In this document: positions 50,953 through 58,869 of the stretch, in pieces
Layout: each line of letters starts with the position of its first letter
How positions within the stretch are numbered: position 1 is the first letter of the stretch
Source of the DNA: Acidimicrobiia bacterium
GTDB lineage: Bacteria > Actinomycetota > Acidimicrobiia > Acidimicrobiales > Bin134
NCBI GenBank assembly: GCA_022827405.1
Contig: JAJDTA010000073.1
Coordinates: forward strand, 1 to 58,869
Length of the DNA: 58,869 bases
Direction of reading: 5' to 3'
Translations under genes and position numbers: made by a program
The notes under the pieces: model-generated
The model's database searches: none
Told to the model about the DNA's origin: nothing
The model's input: the letters and a program-made list of their open reading frames with translations, nothing else

Positions 50953-51912
50953 ATGCATGTTTCAGACCCGCCGATTCTGCTGACTGATGTGCTCGACGAT
51001 GTCGGGGCTGCGATCAAGCTGCTGGCCCAAGAGGCCCCCTATGTGCCGTTGGGGGGTTGGTACAACCCTGGGGCCGATCCCCACGCTCGCACCCGTCCGC
51101 TGTGGTTCCGGGACGACTGGGTGAACGAGACCATCGCCGTGCCGGGGTCGGAGGTGTTTCTGAGCAATCCGGCCTACATCGACTCAGCCAAAGCCTTCTA
51201 CAACGCCGAAATCGTGGAGCCCCACAGCGTGTATGTGAACCAGATGATGGCCATTCCCCAAGCCGGGCCGGCTCACACCGACAACCCCCGCTTCGCGGGC
51301 CGCGACCGCACCAACACCCCGATGTGGCTGCTTAGGGCCATGCTGTGGTCGGGTCTGTTCGAAGACCTGTCGTTCCCGCAGGCCACGGCCATTTGGTGGC
51401 TCAACGATGTGGACGGGGGCGGTATCCGCTACTGGCCCTACGGTCCCGACCAACCGCCCGAGGAGCACGTGGGCAACATGGCCAACACCGCGCTCATGGG
51501 CGACAACCACGGCATGTTCCACCAGGTCAACGCCATTGGCCCATTCGATATCGGCACGCCCATGGTCACTCCGATGGCCGAGTTTGCCCCGGCGGGCAGC
51601 CCCGATGGCGACTGGGTGGTCACCGACCACGGTGAGGAGGTCTACCGCACGCCGCTGGCCGACGTCCGGATCAGCGTGCTGTGGAAGGCCGACGTGTACA
51701 TTGATGCCGATCACAAGAACCGACTGGCCTCCAATCCCCTGAGTCGCGACGACATCGCCGCTCGCTTCAACGCCGACTTGGAAGAGCGGGGGATCGCCGC
51801 TCGCTTCGATCCCAACCGCATCGACGACGACCCCGACCACGCGGCCATGATCGCCGAGCACTACCCCGAGGCCCGCCCCATGGACGCGCTGCCCTCGGTG
51901 TTCGACTACTGA
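50953..51912 (+). CDS. 2OG-Fe(II) oxygenase-like protein of unknown function
   Basis: A 319-residue protein not firmly recognised. It contains H108-T-D110, then about 80 residues later a His in GMFHQV (190), and later VRISVLWKA with an Arg, an order compatible with the HxD...H metal site and the 2-oxoglutarate Arg of prolyl-4-hydroxylase-like dioxygenases; GGGIRYWPYGP recalls the loop after the first metal strands. The ATG at 50953 is chosen with a G-rich stretch just upstream; an ATG at 50935 would add six residues. It is divergent from the decayed TetR gene. The last 33 bases, including the stop codon, are duplicated directly downstream. Confidence 0.6.
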   Translation: MHVSDPPILLTDVLDDVGAAIKLLAQEAPYVPLGGWYNPGADPHARTRPLWFRDDWVNETIAVPGSEVFLSNPAYIDSAKAFYNAEIVEPHSVYVNQMMAIPQAGPAHTDNPRFAGRDRTNTPMWLLRAMLWSGLFEDLSFPQATAIWWLNDVDGGGIRYWPYGPDQPPEEHVGNMANTALMGDNHGMFHQVNAIGPFDIGTPMVTPMAEFAPAGSPDGDWVVTDHGEEVYRTPLADVRISVLWKADVYIDADHKNRLASNPLSRDDIAARFNADLEERGIAARFDPNRIDDDPDHAAMIAEHYPEARPMDALPSVFDY

Positions 51913-51953
51913 TCCGCGGGCGCGTTGTCCTCGGTGTTCAACTACTGATCCGC
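51885..51953 (+). repeat. tandem duplication of the gene 3' end
   Basis: Bases 51885-51917 and 51921-51953 match at 30 of 33 positions with a period of 36. Both copies read in the same frame to a TGA (ALPSVFDY and ALSSVFNY), so the second copy is a downstream duplicate of the C-terminal codons. Confidence 0.8.
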
Positions 51954-51966
51954 CGCCGTTTCTGAG

Positions 51967-53133
51967 TCAGCCCAGATCGGAGATTCGCACCAGCTTCGTG
52001 GTGATCTCCGGGATCGACTCGTGCTCCACGAATCGCAGCCCCATCACGCCATGGTCGCGGTCCGCGGGGTCGACCCAGACGCCCGACGCCGGCTTCTCAG
52101 CCGCCACCACCAGCCGCACCACTCCGTCGGCGTCGGCCTCCACGTCTTGGGACGATGCGTAGCCCTGGCCGGTGAAGTAGTTGGCCAGGTTCTCCATCCA
52201 GTGGTTGCACAGCTGGAAGTTCCAATGGCGGCACACCGGGGGCTTGAACTCCACCACCAGCGCCTCGCCCTCGCCGATGCGCCAATAGCCGAACTCGAAG
52301 TGGCGGTCGTCGGGGGAGCCGCCCACTCGGAGATAGTGCTCGGTGGTGAGCTGTAACTGGTTCTCTTCCTTGAGCAGCGTGTCGGTCCAGTCGGAGTAGT
52401 CGGATTGCACCGAAAGCACCATCTGGGCCGCGAGGGCCAGCCGCTTCGACATTTCGGCCGCGTCCGGCGTGTGAATCACCGGAGTGGGCTCGAGGGGCTC
52501 GATCATCAGACGAGGCGCCGACTGAGCGTCGCGGTCGTCGTAGACGATTCGCATCATCAGCTCTCGGGTCTCCGGGGCAACTGCCATCCAGTTGTCGACG
52601 CCGGGATCGTCCACCGAAAGCACAAAATCGACGTTTCCGGCGCCGTCGGTGAACTCGTCGAGCAGGGCGGTGAACGGCGTTTGCGACCAGCTCGGGTTGA
52701 ACTCCTCCAGCACCGCGACAGCCCGCTCGCCCACTGATTCCACCCCGACCCAGTCGGGCACCTTCGGGGTCCACGCCGACATGTGGACGTAGGGGGCCGA
52801 GCCCCGCTGGCCGGTGACCCGGTACCGCTTGGTGGAGTCGATGTGCTGGACCACGTGATCCTGGTCGGGCGACTGGACCCCCTGGCCGCCTTTCATGGGG
52901 GCTGGGATGATCCAAATCGACGTCTTCTCCATCGGGGGGAGGCTCTCGATGCAGCGCATATAGGCCATCAACGACATGCGGGTCAGGTAGCGGAATCCCT
53001 CCACCCGGTCTTGCTCGTTGGCGTCGGGAGTGCGTTCGACCACCACCTGGCCCGCGGCTCGCAGCGTGTCGCAAAAGTCGTTCCACGCCTCCCCGGTCAT
53101 CAACCGATCTCGTGCCGCAGCCTCATTCGTCAT
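51967..53133 (-). CDS. DUF1214-like protein
   Basis: A 388-residue cytosolic protein. The N-terminal part (NEQDRVEGFRYLTRMSLMAY) and the C-terminal CRHWNFQLCNHWMENLANY segment are of the kind found in DUF1214/DUF1254 proteins of actinobacteria, whose biochemical role is not established. The ATG at 53133 is chosen because AAAGG lies seven bases upstream; a start six codons earlier lacks one. No signal peptide or membrane segment is seen. Such genes are often near oxygenase and sterol or lipid catabolism genes; here the neighbour is the 2OG-like gene, converging on it with 54 bases between, which contain the duplicated gene tail. Confidence 0.65.
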   Translation of the reverse strand: MTNEAAARDRLMTGEAWNDFCDTLRAAGQVVVERTPDANEQDRVEGFRYLTRMSLMAYMRCIESLPPMEKTSIWIIPAPMKGGQGVQSPDQDHVVQHIDSTKRYRVTGQRGSAPYVHMSAWTPKVPDWVGVESVGERAVAVLEEFNPSWSQTPFTALLDEFTDGAGNVDFVLSVDDPGVDNWMAVAPETRELMMRIVYDDRDAQSAPRLMIEPLEPTPVIHTPDAAEMSKRLALAAQMVLSVQSDYSDWTDTLLKEENQLQLTTEHYLRVGGSPDDRHFEFGYWRIGEGEALVVEFKPPVCRHWNFQLCNHWMENLANYFTGQGYASSQDVEADADGVVRLVVAAEKPASGVWVDPADRDHGVMGLRFVEHESIPEITTKLVRISDLG

Positions 53134-53200
53134 GGTTTGACCTTTCTCCACTCGGCGCTCACTCTATGTGTGCTCAGTGTGGAAAATAGAGGTGTCGGAC

Positions 53201-53611
53201 CTATCTTTGGCGGGCATCCACAACTCGTACGGGGCCGTTCCAGTCGATCATCTGGTCATCTGTGGTTACCAGTTGGCTGTTGGTGAGTATGGCGGTAGCC
53301 ATAATGAACCGGTCGGCGGGATCCTTTTCGTCCCATTCCCTACGAAGCTGAACGGCGCGGGTGGCGATTTTCCCGTCAATGGGGATGATGATCACCCGGT
53401 CTTCTGCAAGACGATCCATGAACAAGGCAAGATCAATTTGAAGCTTGCCCTTGTCGGCTTGCTCCCCGATTTCCCAGATTGTGGCCGCGCTGATGGCAGC
53501 CTCACCTCGCCGCTGCGAATCGACAACAAAATCTCGGGTGCTCCGAGAGACCTCTTCTGTGCCCAACTCGTTAGTGGTGCGCAGGATCACATTGGTATCC
53601 AGGATGATCAT
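53201..53611 (-). CDS. vapC: PIN-domain ribonuclease toxin (VapC-like)
   Basis: A 136-residue PIN domain. The acidic cluster is complete: D5 in LDTNVIL, E47 in ATIWEIG, D97/D100 in KDPADRFIMA and D118/D119 in VTTDDQMI. VapC toxins cleave tRNA or rRNA with Mg2+ and are held in check by the partner antitoxin. It starts four bases inside the antitoxin gene, the usual order antitoxin-toxin with coupling. Confidence 0.9.
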   Translation of the reverse strand: MIILDTNVILRTTNELGTEEVSRSTRDFVVDSQRRGEAAISAATIWEIGEQADKGKLQIDLALFMDRLAEDRVIIIPIDGKIATRAVQLRREWDEKDPADRFIMATAILTNSQLVTTDDQMIDWNGPVRVVDARQR

Positions 53612-53964
53612 GCTGTTCGATCACTGCTATCGGCCATGTACTGCCGGTAGTTCACTGAGCGCTCCCAGCTTGCGTCCATCTGCTCCTCCCAGTCGTCGTC
53701 AAAGGCGCTGAGGTTGTCGAGGTCGACTCCGTCGGGAATGTGGATGATGTCTGCGTAGCAGCCCTCGAACGACGGCACCAGGTACTTCGGGGGCAGAATG
53801 TGGGCCACGATCTTGCCGTTCTTGGTGAGCGTGATTTCCTTGTACTCCTCGCCGAGTTCGTCGAGGAGTTCGGCGAGATTGGCCCGGAACTTGCTCACCG
53901 GAACGCTGAGCACCTCGATTGCGAATTTCGATGAGTCGGTTTGGCCGGTGTAATCGGAAGCCAT
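53608..53964 (-). CDS. Phd/YefM-family antitoxin
   Basis: A 118-residue antitoxin. The DNA-binding Phd/YefM fold is visible in VLSVPVSKFRANLAELLDEL followed by ITLTKNGKIVAHILPP. The acidic C-terminal part (about residues 70-118, rich in Asp and Trp) is the toxin-binding region and is longer than in many Phd proteins. The 29-bp palindrome just upstream is the likely autoregulatory operator. Confidence 0.88.
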   Translation of the reverse strand: MASDYTGQTDSSKFAIEVLSVPVSKFRANLAELLDELGEEYKEITLTKNGKIVAHILPPKYLVPSFEGCYADIIHIPDGVDLDNLSAFDDDWEEQMDASWERSVNYRQYMADSSDRTA

Positions 53965-53967
53965 GAC

Positions 53968-53996
53968 CCTAGATTGTACAAAGCGTACAAACTAGG
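53968..53996. promoter_or_regulatory. 29-bp palindromic operator of the toxin-antitoxin pair
   Basis: Twelve-base arms 53968-53979 and 53985-53996 are inverted repeats with one mismatch around a five-base centre; the core is TTGTAC-N5-GTACAA. It lies three bases upstream of the antitoxin ATG, so bound Phd/VapC complex would cover the promoter or start. The position suggests a very short or absent 5' leader. Confidence 0.7.
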
Positions 53997-54024
53997 GCAA
54001 CAGCATTTTTTGTGAGTCGTCGGG

Positions 54025-54037
54025 TACAGTCCGGTCC
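54025..54037 (+). promoter_or_regulatory. leaderless-type -10 element
   Basis: TACAGT at 54025-54030 is followed by seven bases and the GTG start of the dehydratase gene. No Shine-Dalgarno is seen, which fits a leaderless transcript starting at the GTG. Confidence 0.4.
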
Positions 54038-55315
54038 GTGTCGGACGGGGGTGCGATAACCGACGAGGCTATTGCCCGGCTGCGGGCTCGGATTGGGATC
54101 GCTCAGCCGCATCCTCAGCCTCCTTGGTATCGCGAGCCAAACACTGATGCGTTTCGCCAGGTGGCGGAGGCATTTGGCGACGACAATCCGCTGTGGTGCG
54201 ATCCAGACTACGGCGCGGGCACCGTTTGGGGAGGGACGATCTCGTCGCCCAACATGAACGGGGGCGACACGCTCATTGGGGAGAACGAGGTTGAGAAGCT
54301 CGACCCCGACACCAAGGCGCTGCTCAAGGGTGATCCCCTCAAGGGCGCCCACGCCTACTACTCGGGCAGCTACCGGGAGTGGTGGGCGCCGCTTCGCCCG
54401 GGGATGCGGGTCACCCGGCGGAATGCCCTGGTGGGCGTGCACGACAAGAAGAGCGAGTTCGCGGCCCGCACCGTACACGAGTGGACCGCGGAGGTGTTCG
54501 CCACCCAGGGAGCGGTGCTGTCGGCCCAGTACCGGCTGATGATCCGAACCGACCGGGGGGCAGTGGAACGGAAGGCCGAAGAGGGCAAGGGCAAGTACAC
54601 CGACGTCGAGATCGAGCCCTACACCGATGAGCAGATCGCCGAGATCACTGAGGCGGTTCGCAGCGAGTCCGAGCGACGCCGGGGGGCCGAGCCTCGCTGG
54701 TGGGAGGATGTCGACGAGGGCGACGAACTGCCGCCGCTGGTCAAGGGGCCCATGCGGGTCACCGACATGGTGGTGTGGCACACCGGAATGGGCATGGGCC
54801 TGTACGGGGTAAAGGCGCTGCGGCTGGGCGTGCAGCAGCGCCAGCGGGTGCCGGGGTTCTTCCGCCCTGACGATCTCAACGTCCCCGACGTCCAACAGCG
54901 GGTCCACTGGGAGCCCGAGTGGGCCCGGCGGGCGGGCAACCCGGCGATATACGACTACGGCCGGATGCGCGAGACCTGGCTGGTACACCTGTGTACCGAC
55001 TGGATGGGTGACGACGCCTGGCTGGCCGCCCTTGATGTGGAATTCCGCCGGTTCAACTATGTGGGCGACACTCACTGGATGCGGGGCACGGTGACCCGTA
55101 AGTACCGCACCGACGAAGGCGCCCCCGCCGTCGACCTCGACATCTACGGCGAGAACCAGCGGGGCGAGACCACCTGCCCCGGACACGCCACCATCCTGCT
55201 GCCGAGCCGGGAGCACGGACCGGTGAGGTTGCCCACCCCGCCGGGAGGGGCCACCACCGCGGCCGAGGCACTCGATGCGCTCGTCGAGCGGTTCGAGGTG
55301 ATGTCGGCAGAATGA
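54038..55315 (+). CDS. MaoC/FAS1-like double hot-dog acyl dehydratase
   Basis: A 425-residue protein with two hot-dog domains. The N-terminal one (VAEAFGDDNPLWCDPDYGAG) resembles the FAS1-like dehydratase domain, and the C-terminal one (ETWLVHLCTDWMGDDAWLAA, RRFNYVGDTHWMRGTVTRKY) resembles MaoC-like hydratases. The family hydrates enoyl-CoA or dehydrates 3-hydroxyacyl-CoA. The GTG start at 54038 follows a leaderless-type -10 box. It overlaps the acyl-CoA dehydrogenase gene by ATGA, forming a beta-oxidation pair with it. Confidence 0.87.
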   Translation: MSDGGAITDEAIARLRARIGIAQPHPQPPWYREPNTDAFRQVAEAFGDDNPLWCDPDYGAGTVWGGTISSPNMNGGDTLIGENEVEKLDPDTKALLKGDPLKGAHAYYSGSYREWWAPLRPGMRVTRRNALVGVHDKKSEFAARTVHEWTAEVFATQGAVLSAQYRLMIRTDRGAVERKAEEGKGKYTDVEIEPYTDEQIAEITEAVRSESERRRGAEPRWWEDVDEGDELPPLVKGPMRVTDMVVWHTGMGMGLYGVKALRLGVQQRQRVPGFFRPDDLNVPDVQQRVHWEPEWARRAGNPAIYDYGRMRETWLVHLCTDWMGDDAWLAALDVEFRRFNYVGDTHWMRGTVTRKYRTDEGAPAVDLDIYGENQRGETTCPGHATILLPSREHGPVRLPTPPGGATTAAEALDALVERFEVMSAE

Positions 55316-56586
55316 ACTCCGAGCGGCTGTCGATTGACGCGTCGAGCAGTGACGATGAGATTAGGGCCGCGGTCACGGAGTGGGTGGCCGAGCACGTCCC
55401 CCAGGCGTGGCGCGACGCCGCTCCCCGTGGGCGGCGGGCCATCCGGGAAGTGAGGCCAAGGAAGGACTATGAGGCCTGGTATCCCGTGTTTGCCGCTTCC
55501 GGGCTGGCGGTGGCCACTTGGCCGGTCGAATACGGGGGTCTCGATCTGCCGCTGGCCAAGGCCCGGGTAGCAGAAACCGTCATCGTCCCTCTCAACCTGG
55601 GGCGGTTGAATCCACTCGGATTGCACAACACGGCCCCGGCGCTGTTCGCCCACGGCACCGAGGAGCAGCGCCTGCGCTTTCTGCCCCCCATGGTGGCCAA
55701 CCAAGAGCGGTGGTGCCAGATGTTCAGCGAGCCCGGCGCGGGCTCCGATCTGGCCTCGTTGGCCATGCGGGCCGAGCCCGATGGAGACGAGTGGATTCTC
55801 ACCGGACAGAAGGTGTGGAGTACCTGGGCCCACGAGTCGGAGTTCGCCATCTGCCTGGCCCGCACCGATCCCACCGTCGCCAAGCGCCGGGGCATCACCT
55901 ACTTCCTGGTCGACTTGTCGTCGCCTGGTGTGGAAGTGCGCCCCTTGCGCCACATCGGCGGCGAGGTCGACTTCAACGAGGTGTGGCTGGGGGAGGTCCG
56001 GGTTCCCGACTTCCACCGGGTCGGCACCGCTGGCGACGGGTGGCGGGTGGCGGGAGCCACGCTGGCTGGCGAACGTCAGATGGTGGCTGGGGCCGGCTCG
56101 GGCGGCGTCGACCGCATCGGCGGCGGGGGAATCGACAGCCTCCTCAACCAGGCTCGACAGGCTGGCGTCGGCTCGGTGGAGCGCGACCGGCTCATGCGGC
56201 TCTATTCCGAGGAGAAGATTCGGGCGTGGACCAACGATCGCGTTCGGGCCACAGTCAAGGCCGGAGGCACGCCGGGGCCAGCGGCGTCCATCGGCAAGGT
56301 GCAGCAAAGCCGGCTCAACCAGGCACTCCAACTGGCCGCTGCGGATCTGGCGGGCATGGACTCGGTGGCCTGGATACCCGGCGAGCCGTCCGAGGGGCGA
56401 GACTCCATCGAAGCTTGGGCCGCTCACATGCCCTATGTGGCAAAGGGCATGCTGCGCAGCCGGGCCAACACCATCGAGGGGGGCACCACCGAGGTCAACA
56501 AGAACGTGATCGGCGAAAAAGTACTCGGACTGCCCCGCGAGCCCGACCCCTACCACGGCATGGCCTGGCAGGATGTCCCCAGGTAA
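55312..56586 (+). CDS. acyl-CoA dehydrogenase
   Basis: A 424-residue flavoenzyme. The pattern is complete: WPVEYGGLDLP, the CQMFSEPGAGSDLASL flavin loop, LTGQKVWSTWAHESEF, and the C-terminal NTIEGGTTEVNKNVIGEKVLGLPRE, with the Glu near 398 in the place of the catalytic base. It oxidises an acyl-CoA to the enoyl-CoA; chain preference cannot be told. It is coupled to the dehydratase gene, and an SDR gene follows after 28 bases. Confidence 0.94.
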   Translation: MNSERLSIDASSSDDEIRAAVTEWVAEHVPQAWRDAAPRGRRAIREVRPRKDYEAWYPVFAASGLAVATWPVEYGGLDLPLAKARVAETVIVPLNLGRLNPLGLHNTAPALFAHGTEEQRLRFLPPMVANQERWCQMFSEPGAGSDLASLAMRAEPDGDEWILTGQKVWSTWAHESEFAICLARTDPTVAKRRGITYFLVDLSSPGVEVRPLRHIGGEVDFNEVWLGEVRVPDFHRVGTAGDGWRVAGATLAGERQMVAGAGSGGVDRIGGGGIDSLLNQARQAGVGSVERDRLMRLYSEEKIRAWTNDRVRATVKAGGTPGPAASIGKVQQSRLNQALQLAAADLAGMDSVAWIPGEPSEGRDSIEAWAAHMPYVAKGMLRSRANTIEGGTTEVNKNVIGEKVLGLPREPDPYHGMAWQDVPR

Positions 56587-56614
56587 CAAGCACAAATGCA
56601 AAGGAGCAACACAT

Positions 56615-57352
56615 ATGTTCGATCTTGACGGCAAAACGGCGCTGGTGACTGGCGCGGGCCAGAATGTCGGCGCAGGTATCGCACGCACTCTGGCGTCCCA
56701 AGGTGCCCACGTGCTGGTCAACGACATCGTGCCCGATCGGGCCGATGAAGTGGCCGGCGCCATTGTGGAAGCCGGGCGTTCAGCTGAAGCCCTGGCCTTC
56801 GACGTCACCGATGGCGAAGCGGTGCGGGCGGCCATTGCCGAGCGCCCCATCAACATTCTGGTCAACAACGCCGGCAATGGGGGAGCCGAGATGATGCAAG
56901 TCAAGCCCTTCGCGGAGACTGAACCGGCAGATTGGATCGGGCCTATAGCTGTCAATCTCGGAGGCGTCTTGAACTGCACCCGCGCCGTGCTCCCCGGGAT
57001 GATCGAGCGGGGTTGGGGCCGTGTCATCGGGGTGGTCTCGGGGGCCGGTACCGTCGGCGTGAATATCGGCGTGGCAGCCTATTCGGCGGGCAAGGGCGGC
57101 GCAGCCGGGCTTCTCCGCTCCGTGGCGCTGGAGGTCGCTCAGACGGGAGTCACGGTGAACTCCATCGCCCTCGGCCTGATGTCCAACACCGGTGACACTG
57201 GTGTCACCGACCAATTGGCCAGGGCCATTCCCACCCGGCGGCTGGGCACCCCCGAAGACGTCGCCGCGCTATGCGCCTACCTCGCCTCTGAGGAAGCCTC
57301 CTGGATGACCGCCCAAACCATCCCCCTCGCCGGCGGCTCCATCACCAGCTGA
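56615..57352 (+). CDS. short-chain dehydrogenase/reductase (probable 3-hydroxyacyl-CoA type)
   Basis: A 245-residue classical SDR with cofactor motif TGAGQNVGAGIA, LVNNAGNGG, and the catalytic Ser in VVSGAG with Y-S-A-G-K. It probably oxidises the 3-hydroxy intermediate formed by the dehydratase. The ATG at 56615 has AAGGAG eight bases upstream; a frame upstream is continuous but would overlap the previous gene. The stop is followed in frame by a toxin-gene remnant. Confidence 0.93.
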   Translation: MFDLDGKTALVTGAGQNVGAGIARTLASQGAHVLVNDIVPDRADEVAGAIVEAGRSAEALAFDVTDGEAVRAAIAERPINILVNNAGNGGAEMMQVKPFAETEPADWIGPIAVNLGGVLNCTRAVLPGMIERGWGRVIGVVSGAGTVGVNIGVAAYSAGKGGAAGLLRSVALEVAQTGVTVNSIALGLMSNTGDTGVTDQLARAIPTRRLGTPEDVAALCAYLASEEASWMTAQTIPLAGGSITS

Positions 57353-57466
57353 CACCGGATACGCGTCTGCGACAATAAGGTCATATACGAAGTGCTCGAC
57401 ATTGAACTGGTAGTCCTCGTCATGAGGGAGGGCTTCTACCAGCGCGGCGAATTGCAGTCCCGATGA
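57353..57466 (+). pseudogene. remnant of a RelE/ParE-family toxin gene (C-terminal end)
   Basis: Directly after the SDR stop, in the same frame, 37 codons read YEVLDIELVVLVMREGFYQR-like sequence with RIRV before it, the usual C-terminal strands of RelE toxins (RIRY-E-V-D-D-x-L-V-V-L-V-x-R). There is no start codon, no N-terminal part and no antitoxin. It overlaps the start of the CoA-transferase gene by four bases. It is judged a relic; a longer SDR reading is blocked by the TGA at 57350. Confidence 0.6.
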
Positions 57467-58664
57467 GGCAGCCTCTGGCCGGGATCAGGGTGCTCGATAT
57501 GGGTACCCGTGTGGCGGCCCCGTTCTGCGCCGGGATCCTGGGTGAGCAGGGCGCGGAGGTGATCAAGATCGAGGATCCCGATCGCGGCGACAAAACCCGT
57601 CTGAACGGGCCCTTCACCGTTGATGACGACGGCAACGCTTACTCCCTCTATTGGTCGGTGGAGGGCCGGGGCCGCAAGTCGGTGACCATCAACCTTCGAA
57701 GCCCTGAGGGCCAGGATCTGTTTCGGCGCCTGGCTTCGGTGTCCGATGTGGTGTGCGAGAACTTCCGCCCCGGCACATTGGAGCGCTGGAATATCGACCC
57801 GAGCCAGCTCGACCCGAGGCTGGTCACGGCCCGCATCAGCCTGTACGGCCAGCAGGGGCCCAAGTCCCTGTACAACGGCTTCGACCACAACGCCGTCGCG
57901 TTCGCCGGGCTTACGCACCTGACCGGACAGCCCGACGGGCCCCAACGCGGCCGGCCCTTCCCGTTTCCGACTACTTGACCGGTGTGTTCGCAGCTCAGGC
58001 CGTGACGAGCCTGCTCTATGAGCGCGACGCCAAGGGCACAGGAACTGGAGGCGTGATAGACGCTTACCTTTACGGTTCGGTGCTGCGGATCATGGAGTGG
58101 ACGATTGCCGCCTACGACCGCCTGGACTCGGTGCGCCAACGCACGGGCAACCGATCAAACAACGCTGCGCCGCTCGACAACTTCCAGAGCCGGGACGGCC
58201 GGTATGTGTGCATCGTGGCCGTGCGCCAGGCAGTGTTCGAACTCCTCTGTGAGGCGATGGGCCGGCCGGAGTTGCTTGCCGACGAGCGCTTCGCCACCCC
58301 GAAGGCGCGTCGTCTCAACCGGGATGTCGTCAACCAGACCGTCGCCGAGTGGGCATCCGGGCTCGACGCTGCCACCATCGAAGAGCGCTGCCTCAGCCAT
58401 GGCGTGCCCGTCAGCGTCATCTACGACGTGGCGGATGTGGTTGCCGACGACCAGGTGCAGGCCCGCGGGGATGTCTGCACCGTTGACGATCCTGTCATCG
58501 GCCCGGTCCGCCAGCAGGCTCCTTACCCCCGCTTTGATGGCGACCCGCTTCCGGTCCCAGCGGGCGCCCCCCGGTTGGGCGAGCACACCGATGAGGTGCT
58601 CTCGGGCCTACTGGAACTCTCAGAAGCCCAGATCGCTGGCCTGCGAGAGCGCAACGTAATCTGA
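57463..58664 (+). pseudogene. family III CoA-transferase interrupted by a single frameshift
   Basis: The N-terminal part (LAGIRVLDMGTRVAAPFCAG, EVIKIEDPDRGDK, FRPGTLERW) runs in one frame to a TGA at 57978. The C-terminal part continues in the next frame from about 57955 (PVSDYLTGVFAAQAVTSLLY) to 58664 and ends with RLGEHTDEVL as in intact enzymes. The catalytic Asp is just past the break (SDYLTG). One missing base in the C/T-rich stretch near 57958-57966 would restore about 400 residues. It could be a sequencing or assembly slip, a real mutation or a recoding site. A paralogue begins at 58699. Confidence 0.85.
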
Positions 58665-58698
58665 GTGTGGCGCATATGGCGGTGGATTGGAGTATGCG

Positions 58699-58869
58699 AT
58701 GAGACGCCCTTTGGAAGGATTGCGAGTTATCGACCTGGGTTCTCGGGTCTCGGCGCCTTTCTGCGCGGCGATATTGGGCGAGCAAGGGGCCGAGATAATC
58801 AAAATTGAGGATCCCGGACGAGGCGATAGCCTGCGCTATCTCGGCCCCTACGTCGACAACGACGATCAG
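58699..58869 (+). CDS. family III CoA-transferase, N-terminal part (cut by window end)
   Basis: Fifty-seven codons are in the window: LEGLRVIDLGSRVSAPFCAA, ILGEQGAEIIKIEDPGRGDS. The sequence closely resembles the start of the gene at 57463 (LGEQGAE-x-IKIEDP shared), so the two are a tandem pair. GGAG lies six bases upstream of the ATG. The rest, including the Asp, is outside the window. Confidence 0.88.
   Translation, partial: MRRPLEGLRVIDLGSRVSAPFCAAILGEQGAEIIKIEDPGRGDSLRYLGPYVDNDDQ

Noticed and set aside
1-58869. tRNA, rRNA, insertion sequences, phage integrase or attachment sites
   Set aside because: None was recognised in any part of the window; the only hints of mobility are the toxin-antitoxin pair, the toxin relic and the local duplications.

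Overview
The window is GC-rich, densely packed bacterial DNA: there is no gene-free stretch above 140 bases, many start/stop overlaps are of the ATGA/GTGA type, and GTG and TTG starts are common. The gene content (CoA-transferases of family III, acyl-CoA dehydrogenases, MaoC-like dehydratase, P450s, Rieske oxygenase, PPOX/F420-type protein, SnoaL-like protein, leaderless promoters of the TAnnnT-N6/7-ATG kind) suggests an actinobacterium, most likely an uncultured Acidimicrobiia-like lineage. This is inferred from gene content only; there is no rRNA or marker gene here. It looks like an accessory catabolic region for uptake and breakdown of sulfated, acylated or isoprenoid/steroid-like organic molecules.

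Left part (1-8638): the 3' end of a P450, an FAD amine-oxidase-like protein, a Rieske oxygenase, a Dabb protein, an SDR with an altered active site, a double-domain CoA-transferase, then divergently an HsaA/acyl-CoA-dehydrogenase-like protein and an amidohydrolase-fold protein. The last two genes are preceded by near-identical 24-bp leaderless-promoter elements.

Long minus-strand unit (27167 down to 8666): MFS-LivF fusion, LivH-LivM-LivG fusion, then a dipeptide/oligopeptide-type ABC system (binding lipoprotein, two permeases, two ATPases) interleaved with two amidohydrolases, an HpcH/CitE-type lyase, a DapA-type aldolase, a SnoaL-like protein, an SMP-30 lactonase and a dienoyl-CoA-reductase-like flavoprotein. 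A strong hairpin follows the binding-protein gene.

Middle plus-strand unit (27266-33450): sulfatase, branched-chain-type binding lipoprotein, a TlpA/redoxin-like gene with an in-frame TGA at the redox position followed by a SECIS-like hairpin (probable selenoprotein), an acyl-CoA ligase and a PPOX protein. It converges on an enoyl-CoA hydratase and a P450. That P450 is divergent from a TetR regulator across an array of seven GAGAAC motifs spaced exactly 21 bp apart.

Second minus-strand unit (48712 down to 36424): a paralogous MFS-LivF fusion, LivHMG fusion and binding lipoprotein, followed by two sulfatases, a DapA-like aldolase and an old-yellow-enzyme homologue; a fourth sulfatase is divergent. 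Thus two complete copies of an unusual importer (binding protein + LivHMG + MFS-LivF) each lie beside Cys-type sulfatases. This is the strongest candidate for a little-described system in the window.

Right part (50313-58869): a decayed TetR gene, a 2OG-oxygenase-like gene with a duplicated 3' end, a DUF1214-like protein, a Phd/VapC toxin-antitoxin pair with a 29-bp palindrome at its start, a MaoC-like dehydratase, acyl-CoA dehydrogenase and SDR, a relic of a RelE-type toxin, a frameshifted family III CoA-transferase, and the start of a paralogous CoA-transferase cut by the window edge.
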